64,000 bases of DNA from CAYTAU01 sp964442075 (GTDB lineage: Bacteria; Bacteroidota; Bacteroidia; Bacteroidales; CAYTAU01), in the NCBI GenBank assembly GCA_964442075.1, contig CAYTWH010000011.1, positions 32,311 through 96,310 of the forward strand, written 5' to 3'. The notes beneath the pieces were generated by a model. That model did not search any database, had not been told where the DNA came from, and was given only the letters and a program-made list of their open reading frames with translations. This document shows positions 29,501-38,612 of this stretch, one piece after another. The position numbers and the translations under genes are program-made. Numbering within the stretch: position 1 is the stretch's first letter; each line of letters begins with the position of its first letter.

Positions 29501-30187
29501 AAAAACTATTCCATCAGTACCTGTTGATAACGCTGTCCAAACAGTACCATCCCATTTTGCTATATAGTTAGTATTTGCAACTCCACCTGCATCTGTAAAA
29601 TTACCTCCAACAAAAATATCTGGACCATTGTTCGCAATTGCATAAACTGTTCCGTTGGTCCCTGTTCCTATTGCATTCCATACAGTTCCATCCCAGTATG
29701 AAATATAATTTGTTGCCACTCCGCCTGAATTAGTAAAATCACCGCCTGCATATACATTACCATCTTTTAGCATAATTGCTTTTACAGAGGCATCAGTACC
29801 TGTACCAATGGCGTTCCATGTACTTCCATCCCATACTGCAATATAATCTACCGTACTACCTCCTGCTGTTGTAAAATCACCTCCTGCATATAAATTACCG
29901 GAATCATAAGTTAATGCTCTTACTACACCATTCATGCCTGTGCCAAGTGTTGACCATGTAGTTCCATCCCACTTTGCTATATAGTTTGCAGAATTACCTG
30001 CTACAGCAGTAAATTTACCGCCTATATAAATATTGCTGCCATCAGATGCTATAGCAAACACAGTATCATTTGGTGCATTAGCTGTTATAAATTGTGCATC
30101 CCATTCTTCGTTTTGTGCGTTTAATATTTTAAAATTAAGTATAAATGCACATAATAACAATACAAGTATCAGGCTGGTTTTATTCAT
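26570..30187 (-). CDS. Large T9SS-secreted protein with beta-propeller-like and Ig/PKD-like repeats
   Basis: 1205 residues. After a signal peptide come about seven repeats of some 42 residues with the core 'NYIAKWDGTTWSTLGTG' and 'NVYAGGDFTNSGGV', spanning residues 30-345 and probably forming a propeller. Two Ig-like domains follow (residues 350-520, 'DGYYKCLITNAVGTVES' and 'AGDYICIASNTCG'), then a row of gliding-motility-type segments with 'YCVDSPNDTLHGLPVGG' spaced 90 residues apart. It ends in a T9SS sorting domain ('IFPNPANEYFYIQAEN' ... 'TTEKIIIK'). Likely a surface adhesin. Start ATG at 30187. Confidence 0.85.
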   Translation of the reverse strand: MNKTSLILVLLLCAFILNFKILNAQNEEWDAQFITANAPNDTVFAIASDGSNIYIGGKFTAVAGNSANYIAKWDGTTWSTLGTGMNGVVRALTYDSGNLYAGGDFTTAGGSTVDYIAVWDGSTWNAIGTGTDASVKAIMLKDGNVYAGGDFTNSGGVATNYISYWDGTVWNAIGTGTNGTVYAIANNGPDIFVGGNFTDAGGVANTNYIAKWDGTVWTALSTGTDGIVFDIIADGTAFYACGEFTTGGATTVNHITKWDGSAFRALGGGADGNIFSLELDGSDLYIGGNFTTVDGVASSNIAMYDGSVWTALGDGTDDNVYALKQQGYEMHVGGAFANAGNKPSEYFARLMSAPIVILDPVTQDVCIYDTATFTVGVVGTPPFTYQWQLDGVDITGAIDTFITINGVTPSDDGYYKCLITNAVGTVESNQAKLTVHQKPTITLHPLDSTKCELESVIFTIAANATLPITYQWQLNTSDILGATSDTYSIPSIILADAGDYICIASNTCGYDTSSIGILTVNPLPVVVFAGLDTAYCVDSPNDTLHGLPVGGIFSGSGMTDSILNPTGIVGIHTISYTYTNANGCTNSYSQQFEGHTLPSLTVTGLETEYCINDIQDTLWGMPQDGNYYGPGMNDYVFYPDIAGSGYHQIVYEYTDKYGCYNTDTNYTTVYDLPFVSVGSDTSICLGDSIPVTITGDFGIYGWFPPITEINTTIFVQPTTNTSYSGWIMNSFGCISVDTIFVDVNPIPTGVSFSGLETEYCNTAFPDTLIGVPAGGTYLNTGIIDSIFYATMFTSGIHDVIYQYTDSNGCSSYDTSSVIIKPVIDVSFTGYDNWYCLNHDSDTLSASLSGGYYTGGNITDSIFNPALAGVGIHELVYYYLDTNACTAYDTAYVEVLPLPDIDLVNDTSICEGDTLMIVAQCDDAITYHWSNAQSNDTIYVNPFFTTTYYLTVTNATCIGADSVLVVYNSMPDLDLGGDADMCRDQYLNAGGGHAIYQWSDTTYTDSLLMVEQTGLYSVTVTSNGGCVVSDSAFITILPTPYVDLGSDFIITTDQTVIIGAGGNFDTYLWNTGSTNSMIVVGGDSLGVGDHPFWVEASSTNTCTDADTIILTVIFGLNVNENEDLQSLKIFPNPANEYFYIQAENIKANEVLYTITDITGKIILNNKIDILNSGIYHKIDMSDRAKGMYFISIKIDDFTTTEKIIIK

Positions 30188-30306
30188 AATACAATATGTT
30201 AATTAAGTTTGTTTAAAGAATTATAAAGATAGGTGTTTTTTAAATTATGGCATAACTTATCTGCAATTAAAACTTATAATATAAACATAATTTTATTGTT
30301 AAGTTT

Positions 30307-30338
30307 ATTGTTTTGTATTAAATTAATAATTATTTTTG
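30307..30338 (+). promoter_or_regulatory. Bacteroidota-type promoter of the MuiA-like gene
   Basis: ATTG (30307-30310) and TATTTTTG (30331-30338) are separated by 20 bases; the second box is a perfect TAnnTTTG, 24 bases before the ATG. Confidence 0.55.
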
Positions 30339-30362
30339 AAAAAACTTTAAAATTTAAAACCG

Positions 30363-32009
30363 ATGAAAACCTTATTAAACATCTTATTTATTGCAATAAT
30401 TATTAACCCTGTTTTTTCTGTAAACGATACGCTTAAAACAGATTCAAAAATTAAAGCAGTAACAATTTTTCTTAATGGTGCTGAAATTAATCGCGTTAAA
30501 GGAGTTGCATTAACAGCCGGGAGACATATAGTTGAATTTACAGAATTGTCTCCAAACATTTATTCTAAAAACATAAGACTATCTGTTGGCAATGGTGTAT
30601 CATTATTGTCAATAACCAATAAATCGACTAAATTATCGGTACCAAGTAAATTGAGAAAAGAGATTAAGCAAAAGAAAGACTCAGTAATCCTAATCAACAA
30701 TAAGATTGCATTATTGAATAACGAAAAAAATGCTTATCAAACTGAAATGAACCTTTTGCTGAAAAATAATTATATAGGTACAAAAGAAAGTGGTGTTTCA
30801 ATACTTGAACTGCAAAAAGCAGCCGATTTTTACAGGTCACGAACAAAAGAGATAAATGACAAAATGCACGGAGTTGATGTTAAAATAACCAAACTGAATA
30901 TTGTTCTGTTAAAATTAAATCAAGCATTTATTGCAAAAAGCTACAAAGCACAGAAAAACTCTTCATCAATTGTTATTGAGGTTATTTGCGACAAAACCGG
31001 CACATTTAATTTTGATATGAAATATTATGTAAGTAATGCAGGCTGGATGCCAAGCTATGATATTAAAGCAAAAGAAATTGGCAAAAATATAGATTTCTAT
31101 TACAATGCTAAAGTATATAACAATACCGGTATTGATTGGAACAACGTTAATTTGAAACTTTCTACAGCAGACCCATCGCAAGGTGCTACAAAACCAAGTT
31201 TAACACCGTGGACATTGAACTATTCATCCTCTAATAGCTACGAGGGTTATTATCAACAACAATATGTAGGCGATACGGAAAAAGAAAGCAATAGAGCATA
31301 CATAGCTGGAGAAGAAATAGCAGCAGATGTAATTACTGTTGATAATCCTACTACATCGGTTGCAGTATCTGAACTTAGCTCAGAGTTTGAAATTAAAACC
31401 CCCTACTCTATTCCTGCCAATGCAAAACCATATATGCTTGAGGTAAAAGAATTCAATTTGCCTGCAGAATACAAATACATTGCAATACCTAAAATTGACA
31501 GAGATGCCTTTTTACTTGCACGTATTTCGGGTTGGGAAGACCTGGATATTATAAGCGGAAACGCTAATGTATATATGGGAAATACATACATCGGTCAATC
31601 ATATATTAACACACGATTTGTAGAAGACACCCTTGATCTATCGCTTGGAAGAGATAATAAAGTGCTTGTAACACGTAGCAAAAAGCAAGATTTTAACTCT
31701 AAAAAAATTATTGGTACAAACAGAAAAGAAACTTATACTTACGAACTAATAGTAAAAAACAACAGAAAAGTACCTATTGATATAGAAATTAACGACCAGC
31801 TCCCTGTTTCGCAAGAGAGTGATATAGATGTTGGTATTCTTGCGATATCAGAAGCAATACACGACGACCTTAGTGGTAAGCTTACCTGGGAATATAAATT
31901 ACAAGCCGGTGAATCGAAAAAAATGACTATATCGTTTTCTATTAAGTATCCTAAAAACAGAACTGTAAAAACAAGAAAATATAGAACAGTATCTTGCGCA
32001 ATGTTTTAA
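30363..32009 (+). CDS. MuiA/DUF4139-family protein
   Basis: 548 residues with a signal peptide. The N-terminal DUF4140-like part has 'VTIFLNGAEINRVKGVALTA', a coiled coil follows (residues 95-185), and the DUF4139 part has 'YYVSNAGWMPSYDIKAK', 'NNTGIDWNNVNLKLSTADP' and the C-terminal 'LPVSQESDIDVGI' with 'GKLTWEYKLQAGESKKM'. The family is named after a mucoidy inhibitor in Azotobacter, but its biochemical role is unknown. Probably periplasmic. Confidence 0.85.
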   Translation: MKTLLNILFIAIIINPVFSVNDTLKTDSKIKAVTIFLNGAEINRVKGVALTAGRHIVEFTELSPNIYSKNIRLSVGNGVSLLSITNKSTKLSVPSKLRKEIKQKKDSVILINNKIALLNNEKNAYQTEMNLLLKNNYIGTKESGVSILELQKAADFYRSRTKEINDKMHGVDVKITKLNIVLLKLNQAFIAKSYKAQKNSSSIVIEVICDKTGTFNFDMKYYVSNAGWMPSYDIKAKEIGKNIDFYYNAKVYNNTGIDWNNVNLKLSTADPSQGATKPSLTPWTLNYSSSNSYEGYYQQQYVGDTEKESNRAYIAGEEIAADVITVDNPTTSVAVSELSSEFEIKTPYSIPANAKPYMLEVKEFNLPAEYKYIAIPKIDRDAFLLARISGWEDLDIISGNANVYMGNTYIGQSYINTRFVEDTLDLSLGRDNKVLVTRSKKQDFNSKKIIGTNRKETYTYELIVKNNRKVPIDIEINDQLPVSQESDIDVGILAISEAIHDDLSGKLTWEYKLQAGESKKMTISFSIKYPKNRTVKTRKYRTVSCAMF

Positions 32010-32042
32010 ACAATTTTATAAATTTATTTAAACTTTAAACAC

Positions 32043-32897
32043 ATGAAATTTAAACTGTTTTTTGTCCTCTTACTTCTGGTAGGAAGTATTATTTTGGCTG
32101 TTTATGAATTCAATAATCCTCCCGGTTCATCGTACCAGAAATATTTCGATTACGGATTAGAAAGTTATAATAACAGAGATTACGACATTGCTTTAGACCA
32201 ATTTATTATGGCTTCAGGCGAAGAATATGAAGATGGTCTGAGTAACTTCTATATAGGATTATGTTATATTGAACTAGGGGATTACGAAAATGCAAACTAT
32301 TTTTTAGACCTTGCTATTGAATATCAACCCGAGTTGCAGGAAAAATACGATAAAGCTGAATTAAGCAAGTATAAAGATATGACCGGTGATATATATACTG
32401 ATGAATATAGCGATGAAATAAAAGAAAAAGAAGAAAATTATGACCTGGGGTTTACTGACCCTAAGGATTATAACGACCTGGGACTTGCCGAATACAATAA
32501 AAGCGAGTTTGAAACAGCAATTAAGTATTTTGAACAAGCTCTTGAGTTAGATAATGAATATATTTACGCAGTCTTCAACATTGGTCTTTGCTATTATTAT
32601 ATGAAGGAATATGAAAAATCAAAAACGCAATATACTAAAGCATTAGATATTGATGACACATATTCTAAAGCTTATTTTGAAAGAGCTTATGTAAGTTATG
32701 AGCTTAAAGAATATCAGAATGCAATTGACGACTACACAATTTATATTGGCTACGAACCTACAGAGGCAGAGTCTTATACAAGCAGAGGCTTAGCAAAATA
32801 TATGCTTGGCAATACTAAAGATGCATGTATAGACTGGAAAAAATCAAAAGAACTTGGGGGTAATGCCGATGAGTTTATTGATACATATTGTAATTAG
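32043..32897 (+). CDS. TPR-repeat protein, periplasmic or membrane-anchored
   Basis: 284 residues. A hydrophobic N-terminal helix (residues 4-22) is followed by two blocks of TPR units: residues 35-100 ('ALDQFIMASGEEYEDGLSNF') and 145-260 ('YNDLGLAEYNKSEFETAIKY', 'KTQYTKALDIDDTYSKAYFE'). It likely serves in protein-protein contacts. It lies 33 bases after the MuiA-like gene and may be co-transcribed. It is the last plus-strand gene before the minus-strand cassette array. Confidence 0.8.
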   Translation: MKFKLFFVLLLLVGSIILAVYEFNNPPGSSYQKYFDYGLESYNNRDYDIALDQFIMASGEEYEDGLSNFYIGLCYIELGDYENANYFLDLAIEYQPELQEKYDKAELSKYKDMTGDIYTDEYSDEIKEKEENYDLGFTDPKDYNDLGLAEYNKSEFETAIKYFEQALELDNEYIYAVFNIGLCYYYMKEYEKSKTQYTKALDIDDTYSKAYFERAYVSYELKEYQNAIDDYTIYIGYEPTEAESYTSRGLAKYMLGNTKDACIDWKKSKELGGNADEFIDTYCN

Positions 32898-32922
32898 GAA
32901 ATAAATATATTTTTTACGGACT

Positions 32923-32990
32923 TGCTAACAATTACGCTAAAAAGCGTTGCCATCACTTAGGGTGGATATGATTTTTAACGTTTGTTAAGT
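32923..32990 (-). other. attC-like site n (after the WG-repeat gene)
   Basis: Minus strand starts ACTTAAC (perfect RYYYAAC) and ends GTTAGCA. AACAA pairs with TTGTT, and ACGTTAAAAA pairs with TTTTTAGCGT, giving a long imperfect stem with a small bulge; 68 bases in all. The stop codon of the adjacent gene is five bases away. Confidence 0.65.
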
Positions 32991-32994
32991 GTTG

Positions 32995-34506
32995 TTATTT
33001 TAATTTTATATATGACCATTTTCCATTTTTTGTTTTTCTAACTGGCGCAAAGTTTTCCGAGAATGCCTCTGCCCAATAAAAGTCAAAATCAACAATTTTA
33101 TTTCCAAGAGTATCAATAAATCCAAATTTATTATCTTTTCTCACATCTGCTAGCCCATCAACATATTCAATTAAATATTCATATTTACAGTCAATAATTA
33201 TACTTCCGTCTTGATTAATTATGCCCCATTTATCATCATATTCAACCATAAATTTATTTCGCTCAATGGGTCTGATTTGATCATATTTATAGTTGATAAT
33301 TATTTCTTCTTTTTTATTCATTATTCCATATTTACCATTCTTCTCAACAGGAATAAAGCCTGTTGCATATAAACTGCCCCATATACCTTCATGTTTATAA
33401 TCTATAACTAATTGATTATTCGTATTTATTACACCCCAAAGTTTAGTTTCTTTATTTATTTTACTTGTATAACCATTGTAAAATCTTTGACTTGATTCAA
33501 ATATAAAATCCACAACTACTTCTCCTTTTGCATTTATACAGCCCCATTTTCCATTCTTTTTAACTGGAGCCATGTCATTTTCAAATCTATATGCATTTTC
33601 AAACTCAAAATCAGTGATTAATTCTCCATATTTATTTATAAAACCCCACTTTCCTTTATCAATAAAATGATACTCATCCTTTTCCAAAGTATTTAGCACC
33701 ACATATTTTTCTTCTCTAGCACCAGCTCCTCCTAACCACATTTTATATTTACAATCTTTAATAATATTTCCACTACTATCTTTAAACCCTATTTTATCAT
33801 TTTCTTTAAATATTGTACCATCAGAAGCATTATATATAGTCTTTTTCCCTTTTAAGACATTAAATATTTCACAACCATTTCCGGCATCTATATATATACA
33901 AGGTACTATTGTTTTACCTAAGGAATCTATTATCCCATACAAGTGATTTTTACTCACAACAGAAAACCCGTCTCTAAAATAAATATTCCTAAAAGGACCA
34001 ATTAACACCTCTTCTTTTTTATTAATAATAAACGACAAACCATCTTTTGAAACACAGAGTTTACCATTTTTAAATTTGAATAAATAAGAATTATATTTAT
34101 AATCAATAACAAGATTGCCATTTTTATCAATAAATCCCATTTTTCCATTCTTTTCTTTATACACAGCAGCAAGTCCTTCTGAAAATGGCAGTGCAAAATA
34201 AAATTGTGGTTCAATAACCATTTTCCCTGTAGTGTCTATATATCCATATTTGTCATTATTTTTGGGCATTACAGCAGCCAAACTTTCTGAGAATTCTCCA
34301 GCTTCATAGAATTTAAAAGAAGATAAAAAATTATATGATTTATTTGAACAGTCCCAAGTGGAGGTGTCTTCATCATAAATTTGTGAAATAGGTTGATTTA
34401 TTTCAAGTAAAGAATCATTCAATTCATTTTCTGAAGTTTTTTTATCTGGACTTTTACAACCTAGAAAAAATACAATTAGAATTAGATGCAAAAATATATA
34501 TTTCAT
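32995..34506 (-). CDS. WG (KWG) repeat lipoprotein
   Basis: 503 residues. Signal peptide with lipobox 'LIVFFLGC' (Cys near residue 17), then about nine WG-repeat units such as 'KNGKMGFIDKNGNLVIDYKY', 'KGKWGFINKYGELITDFEF' and 'DDKWGIINQDGSIIIDCKY'. Such repeats form extended surface proteins of unknown function. The gene sits alone between two attC-like sites: the ATG is 18 bases after GTTAAGT of site S2, and the stop is five bases before site n. It has the form of a single-gene cassette. Confidence 0.88.
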   Translation of the reverse strand: MKYIFLHLILIVFFLGCKSPDKKTSENELNDSLLEINQPISQIYDEDTSTWDCSNKSYNFLSSFKFYEAGEFSESLAAVMPKNNDKYGYIDTTGKMVIEPQFYFALPFSEGLAAVYKEKNGKMGFIDKNGNLVIDYKYNSYLFKFKNGKLCVSKDGLSFIINKKEEVLIGPFRNIYFRDGFSVVSKNHLYGIIDSLGKTIVPCIYIDAGNGCEIFNVLKGKKTIYNASDGTIFKENDKIGFKDSSGNIIKDCKYKMWLGGAGAREEKYVVLNTLEKDEYHFIDKGKWGFINKYGELITDFEFENAYRFENDMAPVKKNGKWGCINAKGEVVVDFIFESSQRFYNGYTSKINKETKLWGVINTNNQLVIDYKHEGIWGSLYATGFIPVEKNGKYGIMNKKEEIIINYKYDQIRPIERNKFMVEYDDKWGIINQDGSIIIDCKYEYLIEYVDGLADVRKDNKFGFIDTLGNKIVDFDFYWAEAFSENFAPVRKTKNGKWSYIKLK

Positions 34507-34523
34507 GTATATCTTTTAATAAC

Positions 34524-34585
34524 ACTTAACACTCCACTAAAATGAGTAGTGTTTCTTATTTCTACTATAGCTACAAGTGTTTATT
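34524..34585 (-). other. attC-like site S2
   Basis: Minus strand AATAAAC...GTTAAGT (the 3' box is a perfect GTTRRRY), 62 bases. AACACT pairs with AGTGTT at the ends and CACTA with TAGTG inside. Nearly identical to site L at 47834-47895. Confidence 0.65.
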
Positions 34586-34666
34586 CCCCAAATATAACAT
34601 AAAAAGGAGAGGGAGTTTTTGACTTTTGCCACTTCGCATATGCTTGGGGATAACATTTTCTGCTTT

Positions 34667-37141
34667 TTACTTTTTTGTTCTTGCTCTAATAATTAAAATT
34701 ACTATTAAAAGTAAGATTAACACATATACAATGTATGCAATTGTAGTTTGCCAAAAAGGAGCATGCACAATTATTTTTAAACTTGCTACTTCATCATTCC
34801 AAACACCATCATTATTAGAAGCCATTACATTTAGAATATATTCTCCTGCGGGGAGTGTAGTGAAGGTTTGGAAATTTCTGTTGCCTAAATCTATCCAAAC
34901 ATCACTATGTCCTTTAAGTTGATATTTATATTGATTTTTATTAGTATTAGTAAATTCAAGTGATGCAAAATTAATGCATAATGTATGATCTGAAGGGTCC
35001 AATTCAATTTCATCTATTCCATTTAATGAATAAGAGAATACTCCCTCGTTATTATACTTGCTATAATCTAGAAATACTACTGGTGGCACAAATGGGTTGA
35101 TAAAAATAGAATCGGGATAAAAATGGTTTAAGCCTCCTGTACCTCCAAAAAATATCTCGCCTGTTTTGCTTTTATATAAACTGCCAAAATTCAATTCAAG
35201 ACTTCCCAGTCCATCAGATTTGTTGTAAGACACAAACATATTATTTGCTTTGTCGAACATAGCAATACCATAGCCTGTAGTTATCCAGATGTTTTTATTG
35301 TTATCTTCAATGATATTATATACAAGATCATTATGAAGATTATTTGATGCCTTAGTATATATTGTAAATGAGGTATCTCTTTTATTAAATTTATTAAGGC
35401 CATTAGCTGTAGCAATCCATAGAAAGCCATCTGAATCTTCTATAATATCAAATACTCTATTATTGCTAATTGTATTGGGGTTTCTAACATCTCCCTGATA
35501 TCTTTTGAAAACTCCTGTTACGGGATTATATCGATTCAAGCCATTGGCAACTGTACCAATCCATATAAATCCATCTTTATCCTCCAATAGTGCATAAACG
35601 TGATTATTTGATAAACTCTCTTTATTACTTGCCTTATTAAGAAATACATCAATCTTCTCCTCTTTCATATTAATTTTATACAAGCCTTCCTCTGTTCCAA
35701 GCCACATATTTTTGTCCTTGTCTTCGATAATTTCATTAATCCTTTTGTTTTTAAAAACATCAGCAATTTTTGATGAATTACTTTTAGTAAATATACTAGT
35801 TATTGAACTAAATTCGTCTTTAGATTTATCATAGATATTAATCCCATTTCGTGTTCCTATCCATATAAATCCTCTACTATCCTTTTTTATAACATGAATA
35901 AAATCATTTAATAGTTTTCTCTTCCCAAGTGATTTTGAAGTAAGATATTCAATTTCACCTGTATTTTTATTATAAAGATTTAAGCCTTTTCCCCAAGTTC
36001 CAATCCATAAAATACCATCCTCTTCATATATTGCAGCCATATCATTATAGTTCAACCCAAAGTTATGTTGTGTATATAAATTGAACTTCTTACTTTTTAA
36101 ATCAATTTTATTGATTGCACCACCATATGTCCCAACCCATAAAATATGAGAATTATCTTCAATAATAGATAAAATAAGTGGGTGACTAATTGAATTGTGG
36201 TCGTTAACATTTGGCATAAAAAATCTAAATTCATCTGTTTTAGGGTCAAACATATTAAGCCCACCACCAAAGGTTCCTATCCAAATATTACCAGCATGGT
36301 CCTCACAAATTGCCCTTATATCGTTATTACTTAAACCATCTCCATTATTATTTTCATCTAATTGATAATTATAAAACTTATTATTTTTATAATTATATTT
36401 ACTTAATCCATTTTCAGTACCAATCCATAGGCTGCCTTTCTTATCCTCAAAAATAGCATTAACGTGATTATCTGCAATATCAGAATTATCTGTTATATAT
36501 CTCTTCCATGTTTCATTATCTCTATCAAATAAGAAAAGTCCGTCTTGAGAGCCAACCCAAAAGTTTCCCTTTGTATCTTCATATATTGGATATGCAAACC
36601 TGTTCTGTTTAGCTTTAAAAAAGGCTATTTCGTGTGCAAAATTTTTAAATTTGCCTGTTGCTGTATCTAGCTTGTTTAATGCATCGTATGTTTTAGCCCA
36701 GACATCACCTTTGCTATCTACATATACACCAAACACGCTTCCTTTAGATATTGATTGTGGATCTTCCGAGTTATGTAGGAATCGTTCAATTTTTCCAGTT
36801 TTTTTATTTAACTTATCTAAGCCCTGCATTGTTGCTATCCAGATATTATCTGATTTATCTTCTGCTATAGCATATATCCAGCTACTCGACAATGAATTTG
36901 TATCGATAAAATTATGCAGATATACATCGAAAGGATGTTTAGAACTACCATTATATCTGTTTAATCCGCCTTGTGTTCCAATCCAGATAAAACCTTCACT
37001 GTCTTGCATCATACAATTGATAGTACTTTGCGAAAGCCCATCATCTATGGTAATATGTTTAAAATCTAAATCTGGTTTTTGTGAATAAGAATTAAGACCA
37101 ACAATAATAATAATAATAATTAAGAGATAGATATTTTTCAT
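34667..37141 (-). CDS. Two-component-type propeller sensor lacking a kinase domain
   Basis: 824 residues. Signal peptide, about a dozen Reg_prop repeats ('EDSEGFIWIGTQGGLNRYN', 'EDKSDNIWIATMQGLDKLN' and so on) forming two propellers, a Y_Y_Y domain near residues 690-780 ('YKYQLKGHSDVWIDLGNRNF'), one membrane helix (790-815) and the end 'IIRARTKK'. Homologues normally continue into a histidine kinase or HTH output domain; here the stop follows the helix. An unusual strong Shine-Dalgarno sequence (AAGGAGGAACAAATG) precedes the ATG. No clear attC-like site separates it from the next gene upstream. Confidence 0.85.
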   Translation of the reverse strand: MKNIYLLIIIIIIVGLNSYSQKPDLDFKHITIDDGLSQSTINCMMQDSEGFIWIGTQGGLNRYNGSSKHPFDVYLHNFIDTNSLSSSWIYAIAEDKSDNIWIATMQGLDKLNKKTGKIERFLHNSEDPQSISKGSVFGVYVDSKGDVWAKTYDALNKLDTATGKFKNFAHEIAFFKAKQNRFAYPIYEDTKGNFWVGSQDGLFLFDRDNETWKRYITDNSDIADNHVNAIFEDKKGSLWIGTENGLSKYNYKNNKFYNYQLDENNNGDGLSNNDIRAICEDHAGNIWIGTFGGGLNMFDPKTDEFRFFMPNVNDHNSISHPLILSIIEDNSHILWVGTYGGAINKIDLKSKKFNLYTQHNFGLNYNDMAAIYEEDGILWIGTWGKGLNLYNKNTGEIEYLTSKSLGKRKLLNDFIHVIKKDSRGFIWIGTRNGINIYDKSKDEFSSITSIFTKSNSSKIADVFKNKRINEIIEDKDKNMWLGTEEGLYKINMKEEKIDVFLNKASNKESLSNNHVYALLEDKDGFIWIGTVANGLNRYNPVTGVFKRYQGDVRNPNTISNNRVFDIIEDSDGFLWIATANGLNKFNKRDTSFTIYTKASNNLHNDLVYNIIEDNNKNIWITTGYGIAMFDKANNMFVSYNKSDGLGSLELNFGSLYKSKTGEIFFGGTGGLNHFYPDSIFINPFVPPVVFLDYSKYNNEGVFSYSLNGIDEIELDPSDHTLCINFASLEFTNTNKNQYKYQLKGHSDVWIDLGNRNFQTFTTLPAGEYILNVMASNNDGVWNDEVASLKIIVHAPFWQTTIAYIVYVLILLLIVILIIRARTKK

Positions 37142-37242
37142 TTGTTCCTCCTTTTTTTATTTACTACAAATATAATGTTTTTATTTAATTATGCTATAAG
37201 CCACATTAAATATTAGTTAGATAGCGTAGATGTTTTTTAAGG

Positions 37243-37287
37243 AAGGTATTGTTGGCACACCAACAACATGTCGGCGTGAGCTGGGTT
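37243..37287. repeat. Dispersed hairpin repeat 'ggcacaccaacaacatgtcgg', copy 1
   Basis: TGTTGG-CACA-CCAACA hairpin followed by ACATGTCGGCGTGAGC. A second copy at 39489-39534 has CCGACA-ACA-TGTCGG. The 37142-37298 spacer otherwise shows no attC-like site. Confidence 0.6.
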
Positions 37288-37298
37288 TAAAATCAAAT

Positions 37299-37904
37299 TT
37301 AATTGTTATAATCAATATCTAATTGGTATTTATATAGTAAACCATCAAGATTGAATGCTGAAAATTTTGCTTTCTTTAATTTATTAAATTCAGGATCTAT
37401 CGAATAGTTATTTGCAGTTCTAAAATCTACCTTTTCTAGTATGGTATTTGAAAATATTGCACCTGTTAAGTCACAGTCAGAAAATACTGAAGCAGATAAA
37501 TTTACTTCAGTAAAATCAGTCTCTTTCAAAGAACATTTATCAAATTTTGTTTTCATCATCTTTGTGCCAAAAAACGTAGAATAATCCAAATGACAATTAT
37601 AAAATGAAAAAGAGAACATAAATTTGTTACAATCCGAAAAATCAACACCTAAAATCTTACACTCTTTAAAGTTCGCATTCCTAAAACCTGCCCCTTTAAT
37701 TTTTGTCATCGAAAAGTTGCAATTTTCAAAAGTACAATCTTCAAAACTGTTACCAATAAGATCACTTTTTAAGAAAATACATGCCACAAATTTACATTTG
37801 TAAAATTCTCTATCTCTTAAAGTCTTTTCCGTGTAGTCAATATTTGCAAATGATTTTTCTTCGTGCATTTTTATTTCATTTGTCATTAAATCTATTTTTA
37901 TCAT
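37299..37904 (-). CDS. Pentapeptide-repeat protein
   Basis: 201 residues, no signal peptide. From residue 35 the sequence shows the A(D/N)LXX pattern: 'CTFENCNFSMTKIKGAGFRN', 'CSLKETDFTEVNLSASVFSD', 'CDLTGAIFSNTILEKVDFRT', forming a right-handed quadrilateral helix. Some family members mimic DNA and protect gyrase, but nothing here proves that. ATG at 37904 lies 30 bases after the GTT box of attC-like site B; in-frame ATGs at 37886 and 37868 are alternatives. Confidence 0.85.
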   Translation of the reverse strand: MIKIDLMTNEIKMHEEKSFANIDYTEKTLRDREFYKCKFVACIFLKSDLIGNSFEDCTFENCNFSMTKIKGAGFRNANFKECKILGVDFSDCNKFMFSFSFYNCHLDYSTFFGTKMMKTKFDKCSLKETDFTEVNLSASVFSDCDLTGAIFSNTILEKVDFRTANNYSIDPEFNKLKKAKFSAFNLDGLLYKYQLDIDYNN

Positions 37905-37933
37905 TTGTTATTTTAATTCTGTTTTACTATAAC

Positions 37934-37986
37934 GCACAACGGTCTTAATAAACGCCTGTTTTAATTGCGTTTATTTTTTGTTACCC
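37934..37986 (-). other. attC-like site B
   Basis: Minus strand GGGTAAC-AAAAA-ATAAACGC...GCGTTTAT-TAAGACC-GTTGTGC, 53 bases. The inner 8-bp boxes are perfectly complementary and the AAC/GTT ends pair, leaving two unpaired spacers. This is the cleanest attC geometry in the window. Confidence 0.7.
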
Positions 37987-37994
37987 ACTTTTTT

Positions 37995-38357
37995 TCATTC
38001 TATTACTTCAAATGTCAAAGGAATTAAATAGACTGTGTCTTTTACTTGATTCATTGTTTCTAATGTTTTGAAACCTTCCTTGCCATAGCTAATCTTTATA
38101 TCATAACAGCCCCCAGAGCATCCTATCATAATATAAGTTTCATATTTACCAGTTGCATTTGTATAACCTTCATCTCCACTTTTTGTAAAATCTTTCCCTT
38201 TCCCCGCTGTAACTTTGACAAAGACACTATCTATGGGTTCATTGGTCTGTTTGTTTATAACAACGAGATTGACATGTTTTTGCGACTCACATGAAATCAA
38301 AACTATAATTGAAAATAGTAGGATTAATAATTTAGGTGTTTTTGTCAAATTCATCAT
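37995..38357 (-). CDS. Small lipoprotein with transthyretin-like fold
   Basis: 120 residues. Lipobox 'SIIVLISC' then one domain of the carboxypeptidase-regulatory/transthyretin type: 'VNLVVINKQTNEPIDSVFVK', 'GYTNATGKYETYIMIGC' and 'KISYGKEGFKTLETM'. Function unknown. Single gene between attC-like sites C (16 bases before the ATG) and B (nine bases after the stop). A second ATG follows directly. Confidence 0.75.
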   Translation of the reverse strand: MMNLTKTPKLLILLFSIIVLISCESQKHVNLVVINKQTNEPIDSVFVKVTAGKGKDFTKSGDEGYTNATGKYETYIMIGCSGGCYDIKISYGKEGFKTLETMNQVKDTVYLIPLTFEVIE

Positions 38358-38372
38358 AATCTCTTTAATTGG

Positions 38373-38435
38373 GGCTAACTAGCAGATAAAAAGCACTAGT
38401 GCCTGTTATCTACCTTATAGCTACTTTTGTTAATT
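38373..38435 (-). other. attC-like site C
   Basis: Minus strand AATTAAC...GTTAGCC, 63 bases. Inside, AGATAA pairs with TTATCT around GCACTAGTGC (38384-38411). About 42 bases are identical to site E at 40447-40510. Confidence 0.65.
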
Positions 38436-38534
38436 TTAAACATTTAGCAAAATTAATAATATTTATTGACTTTAAGTTTTATTATTCACCAAACAAAAGG
38501 ATTAACTTCCCCCAGAAAATTGGGGCAGGCTATC
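38429..38534. repeat. 106-bp direct repeat, copy 1
   Basis: Aligns without gaps to 39367-39472 with about six mismatches. It begins at the AAC box of attC-like site C and ends in 'cccccagaaaattggggcagg', a CCCC/GGGG hairpin. It fills the 3' untranslated part of the 38613-39245 cassette. Confidence 0.9.
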
Positions 38535-38612
38535 CATAGAGGAACGCGATACAATCGCGCACCAGCAGGGGATATTTTTATGTCAAATCAAATGATTCAT
38601 ACATACTTAAAT

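Noticed and set aside
37142..37298. attC-like site between the pentapeptide-repeat and propeller genes
   Set aside because: No AAC/GTT pair with inner complementary boxes; only a dispersed hairpin repeat is present.
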